From contig CM043955.1 in the NCBI GenBank assembly GCA_014529385.2, positions 151,111,640-151,171,639 on the forward strand: DNA of 60,000 nt, written 5' to 3'. The stretch comes from Adiantum capillus-veneris. Lineage: Eukaryota; Streptophyta; Polypodiopsida; Polypodiales; Pteridaceae. A model generated the notes under the pieces. The model made no database searches and was not told the DNA's origin. It saw only the letters and a list, made by a program, of their open reading frames with translations. Positions 1 to 12,648 of the stretch are shown piece by piece. How positions within the stretch are numbered: the stretch's first letter is position 1; every line of letters starts with the position of its first letter. The position numbers were made by a program, and so were the translations under genes.

Positions 1-224
1 CTTGATGCACTAAAATTACATACCCTGGCAATCTCATCCAATTAGGAATATTCAGTGGTTCGCACATCACAATGCAACACAAATGCTTACATATGCATGT
101 TACAAGACACAACCAACAACGCCGCAAAGCACTCCCTCGAGACAAACGATCTGCGGTATAAAGCTACTCAACAACTACCTCGTCACTCCCCCCGCAAATA
201 ACCTAAAAAGGTCCGGGCCATGAG

Positions 225-400
225 CTCAGAGGACTGTACAACCAAACGCTCCCTAGACCGGTAGACCGCAATCTCCATCGCTTGGAGGTTCAAGCATACA
301 ACCAAATGCTCCCCAGGCATCGGCCTGCGTCGTTCAGAGGTTTTCTAGCATACAACAGAACGCTCCCAGGCATCAGCCTGCGTCGTTCCGAGGTTCAAAC
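225..400 (-). repeat. Three ~55-bp tandem repeats in the E2 post-protease region
   Basis: Three imperfect units each hold a block close to CGCTCCC(T/CAGG) followed by a GAGGTT..CAAGCATACAAC-like end. E3 shows two related units around 41940-42050. The rest of 1-600 is noncoding and matches E3 at 41700-42293, including a G-rich tract (E2 near 196, E3 at 42147) that could be the polypurine tract. The + strand ORF across it is a shadow. Confidence 0.6.
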
Positions 401-599
401 AATACCAAAACAGTATTTCTCACTTCTCCACCCGGGAGTAAAATCACCAATCGTTGAAACCAGTATTAAAACCAGAGTCAAACAATTCAAATCGGCACCA
501 AGACAGGTTCAAAACAGATACCATCCATTTCAAACAGGATCACCAAACAAGTTCTTAAACAAAATTCAAAAGTATCTAACTAGAAAACAACTAGAGAGG

Positions 600-984
600 T
601 CATTCAGGGCTTTGTTCGGACAACCAAACATTGAGGACAACTGGCTTGCCCATCTGCATCACAGCGATGGTTCGGTTCCGAACCTGGAGAGTTGCATCAT
701 TCTTGTTGTGCCAAGGCATGCCCAATAGAACGTCGTAATTGCCCAACTTCATAATGTGGAAATCGGTTTTTCCATGATAATCTTGTATAGTCATTGGAAG
801 TGCATCAATGAGCGGTACCACTTTTTTAGTTTGCCCCGTGTGTAGCTCAGCTTCAATTTCTCCACCCTCTGCATCATAATCAAAGTGCATCTGCTTCAAG
901 AATTCTGGATGGATGAAGTTCTTCATAGCTCCGGGGTCAAAGAAAATAAGGGCTTTCAAGCCGTTGATTTTTCCATAAGCTCTA
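600..984 (-). pseudogene. E2 retropepsin-like protease, 5' part cut off by E1
   Basis: Aspartic protease domain continuing the E2 gag frame. The active-site triplet region reads FFDPGAMKNFIHPEFLKQM, where families normally have D-S/T-G; here Ser is Pro. Downstream HIMKLGNYDVLLGMPWH matches the conserved second half (LG-hydrophobic-WL/PW) of Ty3 retropepsins. The frame ends about 25 residues after a KPVVLNV motif, with no RT domain following. E1 inserted just upstream of the active site. Whether DPG would be active is doubtful. Confidence 0.75.
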
Positions 985-2108
985 TATAAGGTGCAGCGCA
1001 ATGAATGTTGTACTTTCTCAAGATGAGTGATCCATATTTTGCTCTAGATTCCTTTTAGTTCTTATGGAAGGGAGAGCCTTCCGTTCTTAATGGAGAGTGC
1101 TATGATCAAGAACAAATTGAGTGGACACTATGCGTGCAAGTGTATGAGACTGAGAGATAGAGAGAAGAGACATACGACACCAGAGACGTTGTAAAACCCT
1201 CCTCCGAAGGCCCCACTCTCGTTGGCGAGAGTGGTCTACGATTGATTGCACAAACGAGTACAAGATGATGCATAAAACTGATGCAGATCTAGGCTATGTC
1301 GACGACGACAATCGGGATGGCGATGACGACAATAGGGCTGAAAACTGAGTGATACTAACTGCTGTCCAAAAACGCTAACTGCTGAATTCTGCTGCGAATG
1401 AAGTGCTGAATTTCGGGGCTGTTTTGGGCTGCTGAAAAACGCTGAGATGCTGTGATGAAAAACGCTGATTTGCTGTTGTGCTTAGGGCTGAAAACGCTGC
1501 CTGACCTGATGCGACTCAAGGCTGAAAACGCTGGAATTGCAGCCCTCTAGCGATGATGAAAATGCTGGCTCCAAGGGAGGAGGACTGAGCGGTAAATGCT
1601 GAAAACGTTAAGGTTAAGGGCTGGCGAAGATGCAACAAAAACGCTAGGCTGAGGGATGGGAAAAACGCCAAGGGCAATGGGTGCTTGGTGGTTCTTGCTG
1701 AGAGAGGGGAGGACCTGTCGCCAATGGCCTGCTGTACTCATGGCTCATCTGCCATTTAGTGCTAACTTTGGTTTGCTTATATATTTTCTTACCCAAATTG
1801 CCCTACCTACTTTTGTTGGAAAGTCACTCAAATTAATAAGTGAAAAATGTCAAAAATAGGTAAAATAGGCTAAATGCACTGGAAAAATCCCCTAACTGAT
1901 TCTAACGGATTCTGATGGGAATGCTTACGATCATGTTGTGTGCAACCAGAGGATATGCATCTATACTAAGTGACTGGGCATGCACGGTCTACGAATAGAC
2001 TCACAAAAAGTCCCAGATCACTTTTAATCTATACTGACTGGACTGACGGAAACCTTGTTATGGTGTAGCTTGTCCACGGACACATAGGGTTGGATGTGTC
2101 ACGTGACA
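985..2108 (-). repeat. 3' LTR of E1
   Basis: Matches 3903-4981 along its length. The minus-strand start TGTCACGTGACA is palindromic and contains the CACGTG G-box core. It carries two extra blocks compared with the 5' LTR (near 1360-1375 and 1440-1470), both built of 'AAAACGCTGA'-like repeats. A polypurine tract (minus-strand AAAAAGGAGGGGA, 2109-2121) precedes it. Confidence 0.9.
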
Positions 2109-2129
2109 TCCCCTCCTTTTTAAAGTGAG

Positions 2130-2794
2130 GTACTGGTACCGAGCTGCATGGCTTCCTTGTAGTCTGCCAACAACTCTGGATAATCCTTGAAAAACTCTTC
2201 GTTTACCCACACCGCTTCGTGGATTCCTCGATCCTTGAACTTCCAAAAGTATTGTCGCACTTGCTTCTTCGAACCATGTCAAAACCGATGCAACAACACT
2301 TGCTCCGGCTCCATGACTTCAGCTTCATCAATGATCTCCGGTTCTTCTTCTTCCGAAATGTCCTTTGGAGGTGTACCCTGAAACACTTTCAATCAAGAAA
2401 CATGGAAAACGTTGTGCATTGACCATGAGTTAGGCAACTGCAATTTCATTGAAACCTCATTTATCTTTTTAATGACTGGAAATAGACCATACATACAAAA
2501 AGATAACTTTGGACACTTCTTTCCAACTTGCTTAAGACGTTGCTTCATGATTCGTAAATACACCCTATCTCCTTCCTTGATCGAAACATCCTGACGATGC
2601 TTATTAGCCTGCCGTGAATAAGATTCCTGAGCCTTGCTTAGCCGAAGCTTCACACTCTCAGAAATCTCATCCAATGAGTGACTTTCAGCATTGGCATCAG
2701 GCATTTGACTGACCGAGCGAGTCAAAAGTGACTGGAACGGACGGCCAAAAGCTGCCTCATACAGAGTTCGACCAATAGCAGAAGAAAAAGAGTC
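2130..2794 (-). pseudogene. E1 integrase C-terminus and chromodomain-like tail
   Basis: Begins within the end of the integrase core (SSAIGRTLYEAAFGRPFQ), continues through the GDRVYLR.. RLKQVGKKCPKLS.. PVIKKINEVSMKLQLP block of the integrase C-terminal domain, and ends with an acidic linker and a chromodomain-like YFWKFKDRG.HEAVWV motif. A TGA at about 2272-2274 interrupts the chromodomain; the neighbouring codons suggest CGA to TGA. Chromodomains in this group are known to guide insertion to chromatin marks. Confidence 0.75.
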
Positions 2795-3466
2795 ATTCGA
2801 AATCAGCCCAAGTGAAGGATAGGGACGTGAGTTCGTCGGCTTCCTCTAGGTGTGCGGCTAGCTGTGCCTCTTGCCATGCCTGGTACCAATTGATGGCATA
2901 ACCGGCAAGGTACATAACTGCTGTCAATACCTTGCTATTTCCTGTCTTCTTAGTTGTCGCAAAATAAGCATTAAATTGATGCAACCAAGAATGAATAACC
3001 ATAGCATCCATCTTACCATCATACTTACTGAAGGTCAACTTCTCTGTGACTGGGTTGTTGGAATCCGCATCGTGGCTCGCGCCACTTGAGGAACCCCCAC
3101 GATCTTTGGCTGGTTCGAACTTCAAGGCAAGTACTTGTCGAACCAACTCTTGAGTGCGTAGTTCTCTTTCAACCTCACGCTCGGTCTCCCAGACCACACG
3201 TCTTGCTGCCGCTTTTCTTTTCTTAGGTCTTTTCTTTCTTTTCGTTCGTTGCGTTCGCGTTCCAAGGCAATGCGAGTCTCTTCTTGTTTGGCCATCATGT
3301 CCATCATGTGCTTGACCATTGCCTCCATAGGGGTTGGTACACTTTGTGGCGTAGATGGCGAAGGGGGATGGTCGGAAAAATCTCTTGGTGGGGAAAATTC
3401 TTCGTTGCCTCTCTCATGCTCACCACCTGTATGCGAAGTATCCATTCCGCTTCGGGTGACGACCAT
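2795..3466 (-). pseudogene. E1 gag (Retrotrans_gag type), frameshifted and cut short
   Basis: Starts MVVTRSG, a common Ty3/gypsy gag start, followed by an acidic/proline region and a charged coiled-coil-like stretch rich in E, R and K. A frameshift near 3122-3197 separates this from the capsid core, which reads KLTFSKYDGKMDAMVIHSWL, FNAYFATT, and AINWYQAWQ, the usual gag capsid landmarks. It stops at TWADFE where the deletion junction joins integrase sequence. Leader sequence (3467-3889) has no recognisable protein. Confidence 0.8.
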
Positions 3467-3889
3467 GCACTATGATCTTTGGTTCTTAAGTTCACGAGGA
3501 ACTTGGGTTCTTGAGGGTCTTGAGGTTCTTGAGCTTCTTGAGGTTTTCTTTCGCTTGCAAACCGTGTTTGAGAAGGATCTTCTCTTCACCCGAGTTCTAC
3601 TCCTTTCCGTGGGCACGCCCCTTGGCGGCCTTGCGCTCACACCAAGGTTGCTTTTTCCCACCTCACGTCGATTGGACGGCCGCTAAGTGCATGGTCCGCT
3701 CTCAATGAGTGAAAAGAGACACAAGGGGAGGCTGGACAAGCCCTTCTTTCGTGGGATTCCTGTCACTCTTCAAAAACACGATTAGGAATCGACACACCCA
3801 AGCGAACTTGGGTTCGTGCGACCGCAACAAGCAAAAAATTCTTGTGATTCTTGTGGTTCTTATCTTGAGTGATACAGAACACTGTCAAA

Positions 3890-3901
3890 GCTCTGATACC
3901 A
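3890..3901 (-). other. Primer-binding site of E1 (tRNA-iMet)
   Basis: Minus-strand TGGTATCAGAGC, the exact plant initiator tRNA-Met complement, one base from the LTR end CCTTACA. Confidence 0.9.
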
Positions 3902-3902
3902 A

Positions 3903-4981
3903 TGTAAGGTGCAGCGGAATGAATGTTGGACTTTCTCAAGATGAGTGATCCATATTTTGCTCAAGGTTCCTTTTAGTTCTTATGGAAGAGAGAGCCTTCC
4001 ATTCTTAATGGAGAGTGCTATGATCACGAACAAAGTGAGTGGACACTGTGCGTGCAAGTGTATGAGATTGAGAGATAGAGAGAAGAGAGATACGACACCA
4101 GAGATGTTGTAAAACCCTCCTCGGAAGGCCCCACTCTCGTTGGCAAGAGTGGTCTATGATTGATTGCACAAACGGGTACCATGATGATGCATAAAACTGA
4201 TGCAGATCTAGGCTATGTCGAGGACGACAACCGGGATGGCGATGACGACAATAGGGCTGAAAACTGAGTGATACTAACTGCTGAATTTTGCTGCGGATGA
4301 AGTGCTGAATTTCGGGGCTGTTTTGGGCTGCTGAAAAACGCTGATTTGCTGTTGTGCTTAGGGCTGAAAACGCTGCCTGACCTGATGCGACTCAAGGCTG
4401 AAAACGCTGGAATTGCAGCCCTCTAGCGATGATGAAAATGCTGGCTCCAAGGGGGGAGGACTGAACGGTAAATGTTGAAAACGCCAAGGTTAAGGGCTGC
4501 CGAGGATGCAACAAAAACGCTAGGCTGAGGGATGGGAAAAACGCCAAGGGCAGTGGGTGCTTGGTGGTTCTTGCTGAGAGAGGGGAGGACCTGTCGCCAA
4601 TGGCCTGCTGTACTCCTAGCTCATCTACCATTTAGTGCTACTTTGGTTTGCTTATATATTTTCTTACCCAAATTGCTCTACCTACTTTTGTTGGAAAGTC
4701 ACTTAAATTAATAAGTGAAAAATGTCAAAAATAGGTAAAATAGGCTAAATGCACTGGAAAAATCCCATAACTGATTCTAATGGATTCTGATGGGAATGCT
4801 TATGATCATGCTGTGTGCAACGAGAGGATATGCATCTATACTAAGTGATTGGGCATGCACGGTCTACGAATAGACTCACAAAAAGTGCCAGATCACTTTT
4901 AATCTAGACTGACTGGAATGACAGAAACCCTGTTATGGTGTAGCTTGTCCACGGACACATAGAGAGATGTGTCACGTGACA
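3903..4981 (-). repeat. 5' LTR of E1
   Basis: Partner of 985-2108. On the minus strand it runs from TGTCACGTGACA to CCTTACA. It is followed after one base by the PBS. The CACGTG at the extreme 5' end is shared by both LTRs. Confidence 0.9.
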
Positions 4982-6117
4982 CTCTACATAATTCATTAAA
5001 ACTCTCGAGGTGTATATCATAAATATCGAGTACTAGTCCAATAGCAGGTCTAGCCTTCTTGGCCGGAGGCGGCCCCAGGGATTTGTCTGACGTGGGAGCA
5101 GAAGGTTGCACTGAGGACGTCGAGGCTCCCTCAGGACATGTATTGAACGTATGCCCTGTTTGGAAACATTCGAAGCATCGGCCTTCTTCCAACAAGGCGT
5201 CTCGTTGACGTCGTGCCAGACGAAGCCGTTGAGGTTGGTTTTCACGGGATTCCCGAGAATTTGTTCGTTGTTGCCGGGAGTTCTGGTGAGTGGCTGGAGG
5301 TTCTTCTGTGGTAAACTCCAACTTTCCTTTCATGAGCTTGTAGCCAACCGCAACATGGTCCATAAGCTCTTGCATGGTAGAGACTTGCTTGGAGAGACAA
5401 TATTCCTGCAATGGTGACGGTAGTCCAATGGTGTAGCGCTCGTTGTGGTCCTTGAAGGAAATGAACTTAAAGAAGAACACCGGAAGATACACGTCGAGAA
5501 ACCTTTGGTTATAGTCGTCCATGGTTTCGGTGGCAAGCATTTTCAAGTTGCCCCACTCTGCCAAAATCCAGACTTCAAACATCGAATTCATGTAACTACG
5601 TGCAAAAACTGTCTTGAAAGCTTGCGAAGTCCTTGGAGCATGTAGTTGTGTCGCGATTGAACTCCACCATTGCATAACATTATCTCTAAGCAATTCTGCT
5701 GCTCGAGAAATCTTGGATTCTTCTGTATAGTTCCCCAAAGCATAGATATTGTCAAATTGCTGGAGGAACTGCAATGCTTTCTTGCAATCTTTTACCCCGG
5801 AAAGAGTGAAAAAATTTGACTGTTGTGCCGCCATCTTTGAAATCTTTGGGTTGGTTAGGCGCATATCCCGGGTATGGATAATAAGGGTACCCATATGGGC
5901 TCCAATCATTGTAGCCTGGTGGCGGTGGTGGTGGCAAAGGCGGATAAGGGTCAGATGGTTGCACCATATTCCTGAAGACTCCCCCGATCGGAACAGACGG
6001 TTGAGAAGGTTGCCGGTTGGAAGCTCTCGTACTTTCTGGTGCCGGAGGAGGAGGTACCCCCTGGGGCATCAGAGGGGGTAACATGTAGTTCAAAAATTGT
6101 TGAAAACTTTGTAGCAT
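4982..6117 (-). pseudogene. E2 gag polyprotein (nucleocapsid-bearing), frameshifted
   Basis: Structural protein that packages element RNA. The N-terminal part (6117 to about 5840) is Pro/Tyr-rich with a PYYPYPGYAPNQPKDFKD stretch. The frame then shifts once and the rest (about 5840-4982) carries the capsid-like core (WW at 'MQWWSS', LAEWGNLKMLATETMDDYNQ) and one CX2CX4HX4C zinc knuckle at about 5135-5178 (CFECFQTGHTFNTC). The E3 copy reads through the shift site in one frame, which supports a lesion rather than programmed frameshifting. The reading frame continues into the protease fragment at 984 across the E1 insertion. Start chosen at the first Met of the proline-rich part; not proven. Confidence 0.75.
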
Positions 6118-6349
6118 CGGAAGATTCTGCTGAGGATGCGCGAAAGAATGTCGTGAAGCTCGTTGAGCAGAAACTGCAAATGTTTTGCTGAATCCATGAA
6201 TTCTATGTCTTAGGTTCTTTATGGCTTATGCCCTGTAAGACAGAGCGATGTAGTAAGGGTGGGAGTGGCTAATAAGTCTTGGAAGTGCGATCTTGCTCTG
6301 TCTGCTCTTTGGTAGGGCCGATATGCTTTCAGAAAAGCACACGCCTGAT

Positions 6350-6361
6350 GCTTTGATACCA
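6350..6361 (-). other. Primer-binding site of E2 (tRNA-iMet type)
   Basis: Minus-strand TGGTATCAAAGC lies one base after the LTR. It differs at one position from TGGTATCAGAGC, the usual complement of the plant initiator tRNA-Met 3' end. E3 has a more degraded version at 40174-40185. Confidence 0.75.
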
Positions 6362-6362
6362 C

Positions 6363-7133
<771 letters not shown>

Positions 7134-7220
7134 ACTATCCTCAAAGGCCCCTACATCAAGGCGCAAAGATCCATTACAATTCCATGTAGCCACTCTGAGT
7201 GTGGTCCCACAGGTCTCGCA

Positions 7221-7226
7221 CCGTCA
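7221..7226 (-). promoter_or_regulatory. Candidate readthrough stop UGA-CGG, LA-1
   Basis: The ORF1 stop is TGA followed by CGG (minus strand). The same frame continues RCETCGTTLRVATWNCNG, reaching the endonuclease N-terminal motif 14 codons later. UGA-CGG is a known readthrough context of plant RNA viruses (tobra-, furo- and pecluviruses). Function here is inferred. Confidence 0.5.
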
Positions 7227-8247
7227 TGCGGGGCACTTCTCCAGAATAACCACTCGTCCATCCCTGTAGAAGGCCACTTTCCCCTTCTCTCGAGTTGTCA
7301 TTATCTCGGGCATAACTTCTTTCAGATGAGCAAGCTGTGTGAGTGTGAGGTCATCTCCAAGGAATATGCCGGTTTTCTTCAGTGTAGTACGCTTCTTCAA
7401 GAAGTCCTTCTTTGCCTCCATGGATGGGAAGCGCATGATTAGAGAGCTTTCTTTTGAAATCTCCCCATTTCCTTGTGTTTTCCCTACCCTCCATGCCTTT
7501 GTATGAGTAGCCTCACTACCCATCATGCGGAGAAGTTCTTTGACTTTCCCTTCCACATCATCTCTGTCTTTTAGATCTGTTATTCATATGTGCAAAGCTC
7601 TAGTCTTCCTTCGCTGCTCTTCTTCTAAAGTCATGTTGATGATTTTAGGAGTGGGGATAGATGTGGTTTCTTTCCCTTTCCCTTTCTTAGCGACTTCTAT
7701 GCATTTCTCGGCCTCATCCGCCTTCTTTTGTGTCTTCGTGATTACATCCACCCATGAAGACGTCTTTGCCCCATTCTGTTTCTCTTCCTCTTTAATCATC
7801 CGTAATTGTTCCGTGATGACCTTGATTTCCTCTATCACCGAGGGCTGGAATTCACCTTCCTCTAGTCCATTGCTTCCTCTATTAGGAAGCTCTCGCTTGA
7901 GGGTCAGACCTCTTCTTTGAGTGCTTGTGAATATGCCTAAGTGCTTGTATCTCTACGTGCAGGTTCTCTTTCTCCTTCTTCCATTGCGTGCCTTCGTTGA
8001 GGAACATTTTAAGAAGGTTGGCCTTCTCCTTCCACCATCCTTCCATCTCTGCTTTCCATTCCTTCATCTCCCTTTCCACTTGTGTTATCCGCTTGTTTGT
8101 AAGCATGAAGGTCGCCTTCGTACGGGACTTACTGGTGAAGCGCTCATGAGCTCCATCGTAACGGCCCCTGTTGCGTAGGACCTCAGTTCTGCTCGTGTTT
8201 AGTAACAGTGCTGAGTATTGATGTGGTTTTGCTGCTCCAACCCGCAC
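7224..8247 (-). pseudogene. LINE-A ORF1 protein, LA-1, frameshifted
   Basis: ORF1-type RNA-binding protein: basic/charged coiled-coil-like N-terminus (VEREMKEWKAEMEGWW..), linker SSWVDVITKTQ, an RRM-like stretch (RALHI..; LIMRFPSMEAKKDFLKKR) and an L1-ORF1 C-terminal-domain-like end (IFLGDDLTLTQ..VMPE..REKGKVAFYRDGRVVIL). Three segments in different frames (7882-8247, 7584-7838, 7224-7556) show at least two indels. The N-terminus matches LA-5 but not LA-2 or LA-4. Confidence 0.75.
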
Positions 8248-8249
8248 TC

Positions 8250-8876
8250 GCTAAACGCGATGGCGACCTGCTGTGCAAATTGTCCCAGGTCTGCTGCAAA
8301 TAGACCCACCTTGTCGCGACCTGCTGCGCAAACTGCCCCAGGTCTACTGCAAAGCCCGGTACACCACTCACACTGTCCAGCATGTGCTACTTGCTTCGCT
8401 TAGCACATGCTGCTTGCTCTGCCCCACATTCGCTACCTTGGTTGATAGGTACGAAAAGGACCGGTTTGAATGATATCTGAACCTCAATCTTGGTTGCACG
8501 CAAGAACCCAATCTCCTGCGCGCACCTTGGCTGTATATGTGACCCGCCCACCTTTATGAATTGTTGGCAATGCACGAAACCTTTGCGAAGCCTGCTGTCT
8601 ATGCGAAACTTGTTGTGCTACTGATTGTGCTAGCCTGTTTGTTGCCCCACCCAGCTATGCGTGACAATTCCACTTCCAGGCTCTAACTGCACCCTACCAA
8701 GCTTGCTCGCCAGTGTGTAGAGAGAGCCCTTCAAGTGGTGCACAGCAGTAGAAAGCCATGGCGCGAGCAGGGGTGGTGACGCAAGCTGCAGTCTAAGGGC
8801 TCAGTGATGATGCGGGCAGCAGGCTGAAGGCTCACAGGTGATGCGAGCAGCAAGAAGCCATGCCCACAGGTTACGC
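8250..8876 (-). other. LA-1 5' UTR region
   Basis: No coding frame that I trust. On the + strand it is rich in GACCTGCTG(T/C)GCAAA-like units, repeated around 8267 and 8318, resembling the 5' regions of LA-2 (13980-14115) and LA-5 (32450-32770). Probably the LINE promoter/5' UTR. Confidence 0.5.
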
Positions 8877-8884
8877 GAGAGAGA
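8877..8884. repeat. Short GA run at the LA-1/LA-2 junction
   Basis: GAGAGAGA between the 5' end of LA-1 and the 3' end of LA-2 (AATGAAAATGAAATG...). It is the likely remnant of the microsatellite target. Confidence 0.7.
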
Positions 8885-9051
8885 AATGAAAATGAAATGA
8901 TATATTAACGTCTTCAAAAGGCCAGAATGACCTATGAGACCAAAGAGTTACAATGTGATGGATCTGATACAAAGTCAAAGTAACAAAAATGACAATGACA
9001 AAATAAAATGACAGAATAAAATGCTATGGAGTCTGAAACAGCTAGGTGTGA

Positions 9052-11242
9052 TCACAAAAGATCCAGCATCGGTCGCTGGCGGATCTCATCAATCTCCTCC
9101 ATGGTCAATAGCCTGACCAGGCGTCGTGCATGTTGGGCCAAAGTGATCCGAATCCTCTAATGCAACCTCCGTCGATGCTGTGTAGTCCTCCGCAGTAGTG
9201 GGCGTCTGGATCTCCCTAGCTCGGTCGCTCGACCGATCAGTGTGTCTCCGATGTGAGGCGGCGAGCTCTCCTGTGGTAGTAGCTCCTGCGGGTGTCCAGT
9301 GTCTGCTCTAAAGAAGTCTGTGATTCGTCTCTGAGATTGACTGGCCTCTCCTCTCGTCAGGCTCTCTCTGTGTCTGCGCAGCTCAAGCAAAAACAGACCC
9401 AAGCATCTCTGATCCTGGTACCACATGACTCTGGAGAGTGGTGCGAAGCCCTCTCTGAACAAGCAGTGGAAGCGGCCGCGTATCTCGTAGTAGACGGGGC
9501 AGTGGAATGTGTAGTGCAACTCTGTCTCAGGCTCCAGGTCACATAGGAGGCATGTCCTGGCCTCTGCTGTATCTCCCAGTCTCGATCCACAGCTGGTGTG
9601 AAGATGTGCGTATCTGGCCAAAAGCACACCGTATCCCATGAGACAAGTGGGTGTCCATGTATCTAGGTCTCGTCACAAAACCGTCCTCCGTAAGTTGGAG
9701 AAGATGCTCTCTGTAGAAAGCCCTGTGCTTGCTGTATCCATGTCCTCCTGTTGTCTAGCTGAGTCAGGTCTTGGCGGATGAGCCTGGTGATCTCGGACTG
9801 TGTGAGAGTCAGAGAGGGTGCATCCAGTGAGTACTGGAAGGGGGGCAGTGTGTCTTATGCTGAACCCATGCGCCTGAAACTATGATGTCATCTCCCCATA
9901 CCAGCATGCTGTATCTCCCTGCATGGCTAACTGTCGAGAGGACTCAAGTGCAATGCGGGCATATTTGTTTCTGGGAAGTTCCCAAATGCGGTGTATGAAG
10001 GAGATAGATCTAATCAGTGACCCAACCACTAGCCGGGGCAGCTAGCTCTGCTCGTATAATGGCACGTGGTACTGAAGCCTTGGCTCTAATGAGCCGTGAG
10101 ATCATAGAGAGTAGTGGCTTCTCCATGTCCCCCCATCCATCAGTGCGACCTGTCCTCCCATGATGGTCCAATGAAGGTCCCCAAATCTCAGCTCCATAGA
10201 GCAATGCAGAAGCCACCAGGGTGCTGCTCTTCTCAATGAAAATGCTGGTCCACTAAAAACCACTCCAAGGTAGGTGTAAGCATCTGTATACTCCACTGTC
10301 TCCTGGCCGTATGTGAATGCGTGCGTTGACCTCCTGATCCACTGTGGGGTCGTATTAAATACCATGACCTTGGTTTTACCAAGGTTGACAGACAAGCCAC
10401 TTTCATGGGCAAAGCTATGCAAAGCATCCAAGTGACATTGCATCCCCTCTGGAGAGTCGGAGATCAACACAATATCATGAGCATTTAACAATAGTGGGAT
10501 CCATGTTCCTACCAGTTGTGCACCTCACCATCTCTCTCAATGTAGTCAGAAACCTCATCCACATACATACCAAACAGAGTAGCAGAGAGCGGGCAACCCT
10601 GCTTCACCCCAAAAGTGGAATGAACCGCTGTAGATAAGCCCTTTGAGGTGCGTACAAGCCCCACTACTAACCTGTACAGTGCCATGACCCCCCAAATGAG
10701 CTCTGTGGGTACTCCCATCTCCTGTAATCTGCGCATCAATCTAGCTCTGGGTACGGTGTCAAATGCTTTGCGGAAGTCCACAAAGCTGCAATAGATCCGT
10801 CTCCCATGTGATCTGCCCTCCTCAATGATGGCTCTGAGTGTCAAGATATGGTCAAGAGTAGAAAAACCTCTCCTGAATCCTGCCTGCCCGGCTGCGCGTA
10901 TCCCTTCCTTCTCTGCCCATCTACTCAGCTGCTGCTCAAGAATGGATGCATACAACCATGCCAATGTGTGCCCGATCATGATAGTGCGATAATTCCCAGG
11001 CTCCATAGGGTCTACTGAGTTGAAGATAGGTACAATAGTAGATAACCTCCAAGTATCATGCAAGCCCTCACACATGGCACGGTTAAACATAACTGCTAGG
11101 AGCTCTGCTAGTAGATCTCTGGCATGCATGAAGTGCTCAGCCACTAAGCCATCATGATCATATGCTCTCCCAGTCCTCATCCTGTCAATGGCCTTCCTCG
11201 CCATCTCAGCGGTGAAAAAAGCACATGTATGGGGGCATGGAT

Positions 11243-11278
<36 letters not shown>

Positions 11279-12648
11279 CGGGAAGGGGCGGCTGTCCAGG
11301 AACTGTGTACAGAGATGACGCGTATTGGCCCCAAGCCTCTTTGGAGGTAATGGCAGGGGGAGGGGAATGCTCATGAAAGAGCCGCCATGCCTCACGTGAA
11401 TCCTGACTCAAGAATAGCTGGTATAGATCCTGCTCTAGGCGAGCCAAAAAAGCCCTCTTCTTCCGCAGCACTAGGCGTCAGAAGTCAATCTGTGACTGTC
11501 TATGAGTGATGTCCCCCAAAAGCACCTCTCTCTAAAGTCTAGCTCTGGTCTCTCGGCATTCCTCGTCATACCAGCTGTTCTGGGGCATGCTCTCATAACG
11601 ACGTCTCTGCTCAGGCTGTGTGTGTTGGTATGCCTCTGCTGCTGCATCATGTAACGTCTGCGTCAGTATAGTAGTAAGCTCCTCCAAAGGTCGCCCTGGC
11701 TCTTCTGTACACAAGCGTCTGTAGATCCCATCTATGTATAGAGAGTTCGTCTCCCGCGTGAAGGTGTAGCGAGTAGGAGCTGCTGCGTGTGGCCTGTGTG
11801 CTACACTAAACTCGAAAGAAATGGTCAGAGACACAAGAGCATGGTCCACTGCCACACCAATAGGTCTGGGTCCAACTGTGAGGTCGTGGATACTAGAGAT
11901 GAGACTCGGCTGTGCCATAATATAATCCACTGTGCTAGCTCCATGTCTGTGTGGAAAGCATGTAAAACCCCCTGCAACGGGAAATCTCTGTAAGCCATTC
12001 AAGATGACCACTCCATGTGCAGTCCCCATGTCTATCAAGTGTCGTCCATACTCAGTATGCTCCCCATCTTGTGATAGTCTGGATAGGCCTGTCTCTGCCA
12101 CATCCAGCTCTCTCAACATCTCTTCTGAAGTATCATAAAAAATTGTCTGATGATGAGCAGTCCTAGCATTGAAATCCCCTAGAATGATGATGTCACCATC
12201 TCTAGAGAACTCCCAGATGTCATCATTCAAAATAGAAAAGGGGGACTGTCCTCTGGGTGGTGCATACATTGACGTACTCGGGGGAAAATAGCAAATAGCA
12301 ATGTCAAGATATCTGCCCGTCTCTGCTCTCAATCTCACCCACATGTTACCTAGCTTGCTCATCCCTGCGAGCTATGTGTATCAATGGCTACAACTCCTCC
12401 CTGAATAACACTGCCACTCCACGTGAGCCCCGCCCTCTGTGCTCTGATCGTGTCTCCTGTCTACATGCGGTCTCCCATCTGTATCCACTAATGTGAGGCA
12501 TAGATTGCCCAGGGGCCTGATGTGTCTCAGAGTAGAGGATGATATCTCTCCCACTAAAACTTTTCTCAAAAGCACCCACATCTAGACGCATAGATCCATT
12601 ACAATTCCAGGTAGCAACTTTGAGTGTGGTCCCATAGGTCTCACACCG
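9052..12648 (-). pseudogene. LINE-A ORF2 (endonuclease-reverse transcriptase), LA-2
   Basis: AP-endonuclease domain from WNCNG (about 12600) through GDFNAR, STVDYI and VAVDHALVSL; then RT with NYRTIMIGHTLA, GQAGFRRGFSTLDHI, FVDFRKAFDTVPRARL and GVKQGCPLSATLFGMYVDE; then the C-terminal CX2CX8HX4C finger (CLLCDLEPETELHYTFHC). Lesions seen: a TAG where LA-5 has CAG at about 11533, frame breaks near 12370, 10500 and 9860, a 34-bp G run (11244-11277) that expands a Pro linker, and the catalytic YADD box (10474-10485) changed to NAHD. Not functional. LINE clade not assigned; no RNase H domain recognised. Confidence 0.85.
11244..11277. repeat. G34 homopolymer inside LA-2 RT
   Basis: Expands a short CCC/Pro linker. 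LA-5 has only seven G at the homologous site (about 29803-29809) and LA-4 has none. Length is likely uncertain in any assembly. Confidence 0.9.

Larger units (their letters stand above)
985..4981 (-). mobile_element. Ty3/gypsy LTR retrotransposon E1, internally deleted
   Basis: Complete insertion bounded by two LTRs (985-2108 and 3903-4981) and a perfect 5-bp target duplication CTCTA (980-984, 4982-4986). On the minus strand the order is LTR, PBS (3890-3901), gag (3466 to about 2795), then directly the integrase C-terminus and a chromodomain-like tail, PPT (2109-2121) and LTR. Protease, RT, RNase H and most of integrase are missing: gag residues TWADFE abut an integrase NDSFSSAIGRTLYEA block at about 2795. 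It is non-autonomous. The two LTRs differ by several indels (about 1124 against 1079 bp), so the insertion is not very recent. Confidence 0.9.
7134..8876 (-). mobile_element. LINE-A copy LA-1 (5' half)
   Basis: First visible member of the LINE-A array: 5' UTR (about 8250-8876), ORF1 (7224-8247, broken), the in-frame UGA-CGG boundary, then the first ~30 endonuclease codons, where E2 is inserted at 7133. The remaining ORF2 would lie left of the window. Its 5' end meets a short GA run (8877-8884), on the other side of which is the 3' end of LA-2. Confidence 0.8.
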